Part shown: positions 54,760 through 64,000 of the stretch, in pieces
Layout of the letters: every line of letters starts with the position of its first letter
Position numbering within the stretch: position 1 is the stretch's first letter
Source: Phyllostachys edulis
Lineage: Eukaryota; Streptophyta; Magnoliopsida; Poales; Poaceae
Reading direction: 5' to 3'
DNA: 64,000 nt
NCBI GenBank assembly: GCA_036346405.1
Contig: CM070568.1
Location: forward strand, 36,428,820 to 36,492,819
Notes under the pieces: model-generated
Told to the model about the DNA's origin: nothing
What the model saw: only the letters and a program-made list of their open reading frames with translations
The model's database searches: none
Translations under genes and position numbers: made by a program

Positions 54760-57130
54760 CAGCGCACCTCACTGACCTCCTTTTCCACCTTGATGAGGTC
54801 GTAGCTGTTGGATTCAGATCCAATAGCCACGACCTCCTCCTAAGCCATCACCGCGAGGTCCTCCCCACCCACTTGAGGTCATAGCCGTTGGATCAAATCC
54901 AACAGCCATGACCTCCCTTCGATATCAATCACCCATGTCCTTCCCACCTTGATGAGGTCATAGCCCTTGGATCAAAGATCCATGGCCATGACCTCCCCTC
55001 ACTGTTAAACTAAGCAAACCTCTCACCTAACCGAGGTCGTAGCCGTTGGATCAAATCCAACGACCCGACCTCCCTCAAAATCTAGCGCACTGACCTCCCC
55101 ACCCACGCGAGGTCTAGGCCGTTAGATGTGGATCTCCAGACCATGACCTCCCTTGCCCTTTTTCGCCTTTGGATCTCGGCTCAGCGAGATCAATGGGCCG
55201 TTCGGACCACCCTTTCTTGGCGTTGGATTTAGATCTCGCGATGCGCTAATCGATGGGCCGTTCGGACCATCTCTTATGAGCCCTTAGATCTAAATCGGAG
55301 GCTAGGACCTCCTTGCGCTCTGGCATGAAGGCTCGAGACCTCCCCTCTATTGATCGACCGTTGGATCAAGATCCAAAGGTCTGACCTCCTCTGCGCCAGC
55401 AACGCCTCGAACCTCCCTTTTTGGTTGTGTGCCCTTGGATTTAAATCCTAAGGCCATGACCTCCCCTCATTTTCTTTGGTGGGTGTGCGGTAAGTCTTCC
55501 CGGAGGTCCGCACTGTTGGATTGAGATCAACGCCTTGGACCTCTGTCCCTTTTTTTTCCTCGTGCGCATTCGCGTTATGGAAATCGTAGGGTCACGACCT
55601 CCCCATTCAGGATCGTGTGGCTGGGACCTCCTCCCAGTCACTTAAAGCGTAACGGTTCAAACATAAAATCCGAGGGCCAGGACCTCCCCATCCACTTAAT
55701 CCAACGGTGGATGTGAGGTCTGTTCTTCTTCCACCTTGGGCGCGTGCGAGCCATGGCGATGGGCAAAGTCAGAGCCTTGTCACCTCCAACGGCTCTGCCC
55801 TGCAAGCATTAAATGCGTGTCAGCCCTTTCCGCCCCTAGCCCATGTTCTGACCACCTACTCTGTCCCTTCCATCTTGTCCAAGTCCAGGACCTCCCATGG
55901 ACCTCCCCATGGGCTAAGCTCACCATGAGCTTAACCCGTGGTTCACAACCTCGTTTTGCCCTAGGTATAAAACCCCCCACTATTTCTTTGGTTTCCTTTA
56001 CACACCATTGTTCCCTTGCTTGTACCCCTGTGCTTGTGAGCTCTAAACCACCGATGCTTTCCTTGGCCGCCATTCTTGGAGCTTGAAGCTCCGCGGTGGA
56101 CAAGGGTCCCTAGGGTTTTCCTCCCTTTCTCCATGCTTCTTTTTGTGCCATGTCCTCTGTGATCAGGTCTTAACTTGTTTAGTTTGGGCATTTTGCGAGA
56201 GTGGCCAAGGATCTTGAAGTTGGAGCTTTGGGCGTGGAGCACCTTTCTTCCCGGCACCGGTCCTTCCTCCTCGACCTCCTCGGCCCTCTGGACCTCCAGG
56301 TAATCCTCTGGTAGTCCCTAGGCTTGCACTGCAGCTTGTATGAATCTTGGTGGAGCTCAATTTAGCTGCTGTCATTTTTGCCGTGTTGTGCTATCGGGCT
56401 CCTCTCCGGCTCGTCGGCGTTCAAGGCCATCGCCGCCGTTGAGAGGAGGACCATAGTGTGCGCAACCCTATTGCGCACACGTTGGTGTCCTTGGTTGTCG
56501 CCGGCAAGGTCTGCATCGCCGGCGAAGACCATTTCTTCTTTCGGAGTTTTGTCGGACGAAACAGCAGTAGCCGTTGTCGTTTTAGGACAAAGATTTGCCG
56601 CTTTAAATACCTCAATCATTGTTAATCATTGGCGTGTCTTAACTGCCTTTAATCCCGCCTGTGCGCGCATTTAAGACCTCTCGCGCGCGGACCTCCTTGT
56701 GTCCTGCGCATTAACCGTGTCCGGCGGCGTGCGTCTGCAAGCGCAAGGGCGCTGGTGCAGGGCGTCCCAAACCTCCTCCGAAATCGCACGCGTCCAAGAC
56801 CTCCCCTTGCGAAATCGTGGCCGTCGAGACCTCCTGGAGGTGCAGCGGCGATAAGACCTCCGCGATTGGACCTCCTCGAGGTCATCTCTGCCGTTATGAC
56901 CTCCCGCGTGATCTGAGCCGCTTATGTCCTCCTGTGTTGATCGCGGCCGTTGAGGACCTCCTCCGTGTTGTGGCCCGTTGGATGTGCCATCAGCGGCCAC
57001 GACCTCCTCATCTCCGCAGCGTGCGGCGTTCTTTGGGAGGTCCATGACCTCTGGACCTCATGAGCGTCTTGGCGTTGTTCTCTAGGAGGTCTTGAGCCGT
57101 TAGATCTGAGATCTGTGGCTCACGTCCTCC
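54760..57130. repeat. Loose GACCTCC/GTTGGATC repeat region in LTR 'f'
   Basis: Units such as GAGGTCATAGCCGTTGGATC and ATGACCTCC recur many times at irregular spacing (about 40-90 bases) between 54760 and 55720 and again from 56680 to 57130. They are diverged rather than homogenised. The reverse complement matches the GGAGGTC...AACGG...GATCTAA plan of LTR 'd'. Confidence 0.75.
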
Positions 57131-58709
57131 CATGCCTTTATGGTTTTTAGAAATTCCAGTGAACTCTTTATTTGCAAACAGAAAAAGGTATGAACTTTAA
57201 AATTGCATAACTAATTCAATTTAAATCCAAATAGGGTGATTCAAATTGTGTCAGCTCTGTCTTGGACTGGACTTTAATCTAAAAATGATTGTAAGTTGAG
57301 TTCAGCTCCAGAGCATAGATTTGCCATTAGGTTTTAAAACTAGCTTTAAATGTTGCACTAAAAATAGTGTTTAGCTTGCAAAATGCATAAGTGGTGATCT
57401 GTAGATTATTTTTGAGTGAATCCAACTTTGTTGGCTTCCTCTGAGAATGCTATAAATGTTGGAATATGATTTAGGCATGTCACTATTTTCAGAAAGCATT
57501 CTTGTGCATTTTAGTTTTGTTCAAGTTCTTGTTTTTGAAAAATTATAGAAAATGCATAATAGCTCCAAATGAGGTGAACTCAATTGTGTTATTCATCTCA
57601 TGAGGTGCGGGTTTTACAGTAAAAATCTCAGCTGCACCACCCTTCTAGAAAATGTTACCTCATAATTAAATTAGTGAATAGTGGCAGTTTGTATTTTTAT
57701 GGCTGAGTAGAATTGTTTTGCTCATATCTTTTGCATTGAGAATCCAAATCAATTGGTTCTTATTGCTAAATTCCCTAAAAATCATCCTCTTGCTGCTGTA
57801 GAAATTTCGGAGCATTTGGAGTTCGTTTGCTGTGCTGTCTTTGTGGTTTTAAATCGTTCTTATCGATTCCTTTCGCTTTTTAGTTGGGTGCCGGCGCAGT
57901 GGGTTGAACCCGTGAGTGATCCTCAGCAATATATTGAGCAAAACCAGCAAGGCAAGCAGTTTGATCATATCCATTTATTGTCCCATTACTTTAAAGCTTA
58001 ATACTTTGTTTCACTTATATGTATGCATGCTACTTTGTGTTAAAATATCGCTAGTAATCCTATAGATGCACATTCTGTAGGTAAATGTTCATTCTCTACT
58101 ACTAAGCCTAGGATTATCTTGCTGCGATTTAGAGTTCGATGGGTGGACTCTTATAAGCTTAGTAGTTTCTTGGTGATAATGCTTAGCAATGCTTAGATAA
58201 CGGTAGAAATGGGCGGTTGTCGACATTATGTCGATAACCTTGATCACACTAAAATTTTTATTCTATTTTGTCCATCTTGTGTTTTGTTACTTTGTGAACA
58301 AATAAAACAAAAATGAAAACAAAACTGTTATTGACTTGGGCACAATGGATGTTGGTGTGACTTTTTGGGTGTGAACGGAATGGTGCCTAAGTCCCCAAGG
58401 ACCGAGTTACTTGTGTCACTAAGCCAAGCGCTCTTGCGTGCTAACCACACGAGGGGGATATGGGACCTCTCTTGACTAAGTACTTTGGGAGGTGTTAATT
58501 ATGAGCTGGTTGGTGGGTGTGTTTTAAATGTGTATGTGTGGTGTGGGAGGGGAGCATTAGCAGACCGGTTAGGCTGCCTAGTGTGTCCTTATCCCCGTGG
58601 GTTGCGGCTCTTAATTAGCATCATCCATTGGAAATGTCTCGTAGGACTTAGCCGTGCCGGCATACCAAAGGAAGTGTGCTAAATCATGTGGCGAAAAGGC
58701 GGTCTGACG

Positions 58710-58780
58710 TGTGGGTACATTGGTACACCCCTGCATGGTTAAATCTATTCGAATAGCCTCGTCCTAGGTTATGGACATGC
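58710..58780 (+). repeat. Conserved LTR module, copy F
   Basis: TGTGGGTACATTGGTACACC, CCTGCATGGTTAAAT, CTATTCGAATAG, CCTCGTCCTAGGTTATGGAC. The palindrome is intact. Confidence 0.9.
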
Positions 58781-59545
58781 TTGGTAAGGTCGTGCAAGAA
58801 CTAGACTACAACATTTAAATTAAAACTTGATGGGTTGGTATGAATGGATGTTCATACTATTGTGGTGGCTAATGGGTTAGTCACTTCTAGGATTTGTTGT
58901 TGTCATCTATCATTTGTTACTTGTCTCGTTGTTTCTGGCAAATGAAAAATGAATTGCAACATTGCTTTGGAAATCTATTTAAATATTGCAAATGAAAACT
59001 TGCTTTATGCTAAAATAAGTCCAAAGCCTCATCCACTTAAATAAAGCTTGCATGTAGTTAAACTATAGTTACATTATATTACACGTCGGTCTTGCGAGTA
59101 CATTTTGTACTCATTTGCTTTGCTTAATAACTTTGTTGCAGAGGAGGTAGGGTCCAAAGGGCTCTACTTTTGCGAGATGTGCATGGGTTGGGAAGCGACT
59201 AGCTTGGCGGTCGGTCGATTGCCTTGTGGGTAAAGGCACCTTTGGTTGGCTTTTGTTATAGCCATCTTTATGGTACTTTTGCTTCATTGTGTATCTTGGT
59301 AGACTTGTTGTTATTTGGCGGTCGGCCTCTCTTTTGTAATAACTATCCTTTATTTATATTAACTTCGGTTTGTTGCTTGTTACATTCTCTGGCGTTTGAA
59401 TGGAATTGATGCATGATTTTGTAAAGGGGTGTGTATCTTGCGTGCAGGAAGTATACATATCTCGAAGACACGGATTATTATGTTTGTGATGCTAGGGTCA
59501 ATGGTTGACTAAGTATTACAAGCTTAATAAATCGGGGTCCTCACA

Positions 59546-61391
59546 GTATCAGAGCTTGGTCTCTCTAATTTTAGACTTAACCGTCTAGGAGAGAAATGAT
59601 GGCTAGTGAGGGAATGTCAATAGGTAAAAACACCTTTATTTGATGGATCAAATTACATTTATTGGAAAATTAGAATGTCCATTTATTTAAAGGCTATGAG
59701 CCCAAGCATATAGAGAATTGTTAGTGAGAGTTTCATTATGGCACTTGATCCCGCACACCCCACGGATCTTGATGACCGAAACACTCACCTCAATGCTCAA
59801 GCGGTGAACACTCTCTTTGGAGCTTTAAACACGGATGAGTTCAATCGAGTGAGCAATCTTTAAACTGCTCATGAGATATGGACTACGCTCTCGAAAATTC
59901 ATGAGGGCACATCCACGGTTAAAGAAGCCAAACTGCATAAACTTAGTATCAAATATGAAACATTTGAAATGTTGCCTCATGAAAATATCAACGAGATGTA
60001 TTATTGTCTTAACAACATTGTAAATGAGCTTAAGGGCCTAGGCACTAACGTTCTTGATGTTGATATTGTGAGAAAAATATTTAGGGACCTACCGGAGAAA
60101 TATAAGACATTGGTGACTCTATTTCTCAATTCATCCGAATTGCCAAGAATGACGCCAACCAGTCTCTTGGGCAATCTCATCAGCAATAAGTTATACAAAA
60201 AGGACAAGGAAGAGCTTTTGGAGTCATCTTCCTCAAAGAAGAAGATAACCGCCTTCAAAGCAAAGGCGGAATCAAGTGATGAGGTAGAGGATGAAGAAGA
60301 AGACTCCGAAGAAGAATTTTCTCTCCTTGTGAGGAGAATGAAGAAATTCATGAGAAGACGCCCATATCGAAGCTTTGATTTTGATAAAAGCAAGAAAGGA
60401 CAATTCTCTAACGACAACAAGCGCTATAGCAATATTTGTTGCTATAAGTGCGATGAGAAGGGGCACATTGCCTCCAATTGCCCCAACAAAAAGGATGACA
60501 AAGGCAAATCATCAAAGAAGAAGGAATACAATGGCAAGAAGAAGCTTTTCAAAAAGCTTCACGAAGATGGAAAAAATAAAGCTCATATTGGAGAATGGGA
60601 TTCCGATGAAGAGTATTCAGATTCTGACTTTGATTCCAATGATGAAGGGTCCTCCAAGAAAAGAGGACTTGTCGGCATCGCCATCAAGGAAGCGTCGTCA
60701 CTATTCTCCACTCCTACTTGCCTCATGGCAAACAGAGATAAGGTAAAATCCATTAATAATAATGAGCCTTCATATGATGAATTAATGTATATGCTTAAAG
60801 AATTAAATGAATATCTTGAAAAAGAGATGTCAAAATTTAAAGTCTTAAAGAAAGAGTACATCTCTCTAAAAAAATCTTATGAGGAGCTAAAGGAAGCTCA
60901 TGATTCTCTTCTCTTGAAAGATATTAAAAAATCTCATTCAAATGTTGGAATTACTTGCAATTTAATGAATTGAGATGTCTAGAGTAGAAGTTGCTTCAAA
61001 TGCTTTATCCATGTCTAGCACTTCTACATCATGTGATTATTTGTTATCCATGCCATATTACTCCATAAATGATTCAATTGCTAATATGGCTAATACATAT
61101 GATCCATTGCTCGTTGTTGAAAATCATGAATTAAAAGAGCAAGTTACCAAGCTAAGTAAGAGCTTAGAAAGATGTTTCAAGGGTAAACCAACTCTTGACA
61201 AGCTATTAAGTGAGCAAAGGTTCCCATTCAACAAGGAAAAACTTGGGTTCATTCCCAAGAAAGGTAAGAAGCCAATTTGCAAGCCCGCAAGGTTTGTAAA
61301 AGAGAATGACAAATATTACAATAAATGTCGTAAAATAGGACATTTGTCAAATGCATGCTCAATTGCAAATACTAAGTCTTATGGCATTTAA
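59546..61391 (+). pseudogene. SIRE-like copia gag with two zinc knuckles, broken
   Basis: After the rest of the primer-binding site (59546-59557), ATG at 59596 opens gag, but the frame shifts near 59632. Stops follow at about 59710 (in place of a Trp codon) and 59862. The long open part (59969-60973) covers the capsid region, an acidic linker ('EVEDEEEDSEEE') and the first CCHC knuckle 'CYKCDEKGHIASNC' (about 60440-60482). After a TGA at 60971 the next frame (60975-61391) carries a coiled-coil segment and a second, partly lost knuckle 'YYNKCRKIGHLSNAC'. Two knuckles separated by a long coiled-coil region are typical of SIRE/Maximus elements. Confidence 0.85.
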
Positions 61392-62110
61392 GATTCTTGC
61401 TACATGCTTAGAAAGTCTAAAGATGGCAAAGTAGTAGCAAAATTTATTGGCACTTCAATTTTAGGCGCCAAAAAGAACACCATTTGGGTGCCCAAAACCT
61501 TGGTCACTTACCTTCAAGGACCAAAATAAATTTGGGTACCTAAAAGAACTTAATTCTTGTTTTGTAAGTGAACTACAAGACCGGTGAAAAACATTGGGTA
61601 CTTAATAGTGGATGCACTCAACATATGACCGGCGATAGAAAAATATTCATCACATTCGAGAATGGAAAAGGAATTGACAAGATCATATTTGGTGATAATA
61701 GCAAAGGAAAGGTAATAGGATTGGGTAAAATTGCTATCTCAAATGACCTTTCAATTTTTTATCCGTTGCTCAAATATGTGATCTTGGTTTAACTTGTTCA
61801 TTCTTTCAAAATGGTATTTCCATTTTAAATGAAAAAGAAGATTCTTTAGCTTTCAAAGGATTTAGATTTAGAAATCTTTACTTGGTTGATTTTTCTTCAA
61901 ATAATTCATGCTTGAAAACATGTTTAATTGCAAAAACCTCTTTTGGTTGGCTTTAGCGGCTAGGTCATGTTGGGATGATTCAACTTAAAAAGCTTTTCAA
62001 ACATGATTTAGTTGTTGGTTTTGAAGGATGTGAATTTTGAGAAAAATAGACTTTGTAATTCTTGTTAAGCCGGTAAATAAGTCGCAAATTCTCATCCTTA
62101 CAAAAGTATC
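61392..62110 (+). pseudogene. SIRE-like protease and GAG-pre-integrase region, inactivated
   Basis: Protease similarity lies at 61568-61792 with 'WVLNSGCTQHMTGD'. The catalytic aspartate is replaced by asparagine (AAT, 61604-61606), so the protease could not work even if translated. The GAG-pre-integrase region (about 61800-62110) has 'LAFKGFRFRNLYLVDF' and 'RLGHVGMIQLKKL' with stops at 61789, 61956 and 62038 and beyond. 61392-61567 is a frame-broken linker. Confidence 0.82.
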
Positions 62111-62600
62111 ATGTCAACTTCTAGACCATTAGAACTCTTACATATGGATTTGTTTGTGCCAACAACTTATAAGAGTACCGGGGGAAATAGATATTATTCA
62201 GTTATCATGGATGATTACTCTAGATATACATGGGTATTCTTCCTAGATGATAAAGTCGAAACCTCCGGCATTTTTAAAAGTTTTGCAAAAAGGGCTCAAA
62301 ATGAATTTGATTTCAAAATTAAGAAAATCCGTAGTGATAATGGTTCCGAGTTCAAGGACACTAAAGTTGAAGATTTTTGTGATGAACTTAGAATAAAGCA
62401 TGAACTTTCCACAACTTACACTCTGGAGCAAAATAGAGTTGTAGAAAGGAAAAATCGAACATTAATTGAATGGCTAAGACAATACTTGATAAATATAATA
62501 CGTCCGATAGTTTTTGGGCGGAAGCAATTAATACCGCTTGTCATGCCATAAATCATCTTTATTTGCATCGTCTTTTAAAAAAAGACCTCTTATGAATTTC
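62111..62600 (+). pseudogene. SIRE-like integrase core
   Basis: The open frame 62111-62551 carries the D,D,E residues in 'LLHMDLFVP', 'IRSDNGSEFK' and 'NRVVERKNRT', with 'YSVIMDDYSRYTWVFFL' between the first two. The core is well preserved, but the frame is lost shortly after (about 62480-62600). Integrase would join the cDNA to the chromosome. Confidence 0.88.
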
Positions 62601-64000
62601 TTGTTAGAAGAAAACCGAACATCTCATACTTTTGTGTATTTAGTTGCAAATGTTATATCTTGAAAAAAGGGTGTTCGTCTTTCAAAATTTGCAAGCCGAT
62701 GCGATGTTGGTTTCTTGCTTGGATATTCTTCAAATAGTAAAACTTATCGTGCCTTCAATTAAAACTCCAGTTTAGTTAAGAAAAACATGATGTTCAATTT
62801 GATGAAATTAACGGCTCTCAAGAAGAAAAGGAGAATTTAGATGATGTAGGAAATGAAGCATTAAGACAAGCTATGGAAAATATGCAAATTGGTGATATCA
62901 AGCCAAAAGAAGATCCAAATAATCCATCATCTTCCGTTCAAGTTGAACCTCCTACCTCTTCCACAACAAGTCAAACTCAAATTGATGAAGATGACAACAA
63001 GGAAGATAATCAACCTTTCAACCTACCACCAATAATTCATAATGCAATTGCAAAATATCATCCAATAGATCAAATATTGAGTGATGTAAGTAAGGGTGTT
63101 CAAACTTGATCTCATGCTGCTTCTTTTTGTGAACATTACTTTTTTGTCTCTTCTGTTGAGCCAAAACATGTAGAAGAAGCACTTGATGACCCGGATTGGG
63201 TGAATGCAATGCATGAAGAACTCAATAACTTCATCTGGAATGAAGTTTGGACATTGGTGGATAGGCCTAAGGAACACAATGAAATCGATACAAAATGGGT
63301 CTTTAGAAACAAGCAAGATGAAAGCGGAATGGTTGTGAGAAACAAAGCGAGATTGGTCGCTCAAGGATTCTCTCAAGTTGAAGGTTTGGATTTCAGTGAA
63401 ACTTTTCCCCCCGTAGCTAGACTTGAATCAATTCGGATATTACTTGCATTTGCATCATACTTTGATATTAAATTATTTAAAATGATGTTAAAAGTGCTTT
63501 TCTAAATGGAAAAAATATCCGAACTTGTATTTGTTGAGCAACCACCCAGTTTTGAAGATTCTAAGAATCCTAATCATGTCTATAAACTCTCCAAGGCGCT
63601 CTATGGTCTTAAACAAGCTCCTAGAGTATGGTACGAACGCCTTAAAGATTTTCTAGTTTCAAAATGATTCAAAATTGGGAAAATTGATTCAACCTTGTTT
63701 ACTAAAGTTTTAGATGATGATTTATTTGTATGCCAAATTTATGTTGATGATATTATTTTTGGGTCTACTAATCAAGATTTTTTCAAAGAATTTGGTGATA
63801 TGATGTCTAGCGAATTTGAAATGTCTATGATCGAAGAACTTAGCTATTTCCTTAGACTTCAAATCAAGCAACTCAAAGATAGAACCTTTTTGAGCCAAAC
63901 AAAACCCATCAAGACTCCCATGGCAACCAACGGTCATCTTAACCTTAATGAGAGTGGTAAACCGATAGATTTAAAGTTTTATCTATCCATGATTGGTAGT
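62601..64000 (+). pseudogene. SIRE-like linker and reverse transcriptase, running off the window
   Basis: 62601-63110 is the integrase C-terminal/linker region with many frame changes and an acidic stretch. RT starts near 63180 with 'EELNNFIWNEVWTLVDRP', 'KWVFRNKQDESG' and 'ARLVAQGFSQVEGLDF'. After a frameshift near 63490 come 'YKLSKALYGLKQAPR' (about 63580-63625) and the catalytic YVDD codons at 63740-63751. A TGA at about 63666 and other lesions break it. RNase H and the 3' LTR lie outside. The last ~47 bases correspond to bases 1-47 of the window in a related copy. Confidence 0.88.

Larger units (their letters stand above)
54229..59545 (+). mobile_element. Solo LTR 'f' (5317 bp) inserted in the primer-binding site
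   Basis: TGTAACATCCCAAATG (54229) to GGGGTCCTCACA (59545), flanked by perfect GTATC duplications (54224-54228 and 59546-59550). Plus orientation, from the module at 58710. A TATAAAA at 55966-55972 may be its promoter. No gag or pol and no second internal LTR copy, so it is a solo LTR. The region 54760-57130 is rich in GACCTCC motifs, related to the array of LTR 'd' in reverse. Confidence 0.92.

Noticed and set aside
55441..57045. Several open frames on both strands in 55.4-57.0 kb
   Set aside because: They fall in solo LTR 'f', overlap the GACCTCC repeat region and lack any domain.
54229..59545. Interpretation as a complete LARD (non-coding LTR element with two LTRs)
   Set aside because: No second copy of the TGTAACATCCC start block was found inside, so a solo LTR is the simpler reading.

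Overview
The window is nuclear DNA of a flowering plant, most likely a grass (Poaceae). It carries a three-exon plant metallothionein gene, whose C-terminal cysteine cluster looks like cereal type 1. Almost everything else is layered Ty1/copia and Ty3/gypsy LTR retrotransposons, a LINE tail and non-autonomous hAT DNA transposons. I saw no bacterial, organellar, rRNA or tRNA signal. The species cannot be fixed from the sequence.

Layout. 1-1.0 kb is the decayed C-terminal end of a SIRE-like copia polyprotein. 1.04-1.51 kb is a 5'-truncated LINE ending in poly(A). 1.5-2.5 kb is a degenerate ~300-bp tandem repeat. 3.12-4.26 kb is the metallothionein gene, the only convincing host gene. 4.3-7.2 kb is an old long-LTR fragment with an internal duplication, followed by an inverted-repeat element and a small hAT-like element.

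From 8.08 to about 50.5 kb there is one minus-strand copia element with a 139-bp LTR. It has been split into four pieces by three insertions. (1) A nearly complete Tat-type Ty3/gypsy element lies at 8908-22459, with 419-bp LTRs, 5-bp target-site duplication (TSD) AGTAG, a stop-riddled gag-pol, a hairpin array, an antisense spliced gene and a GC-rich minisatellite. (2) A long solo LTR lies at 24444-43283; it was itself invaded by a 1.44-kb hAT element (27991-35319, itself split by a solo LTR at 29125-35003) and by another solo LTR (35668-41386). (3) A solo LTR lies at 44277-50103, with another solo LTR inside it (45590-49002). The deepest nesting is four layers: copia, LTR, hAT, LTR.

50.5-52.5 kb holds a SIRE-like LTR remnant split by a second, inverted copy of the same hAT. 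52.55 kb to the end is a plus-strand SIRE-like copia element, with its LTR, then its primer-binding site split by a 5317-bp solo LTR (54229-59545, TSD GTATC), then gag, protease, integrase and reverse transcriptase, all broken. The window ends inside reverse transcriptase.

Most insertions can be ordered because their TSDs and host-element reading frames are still recognisable. No element encodes an intact complete polyprotein. The most unusual signals are the covarying hairpin arrays in two unrelated retroelements, the antisense gene inside the gypsy element, and a conserved block with a CTATTCGAATAG core shared by six otherwise diverged long LTRs.
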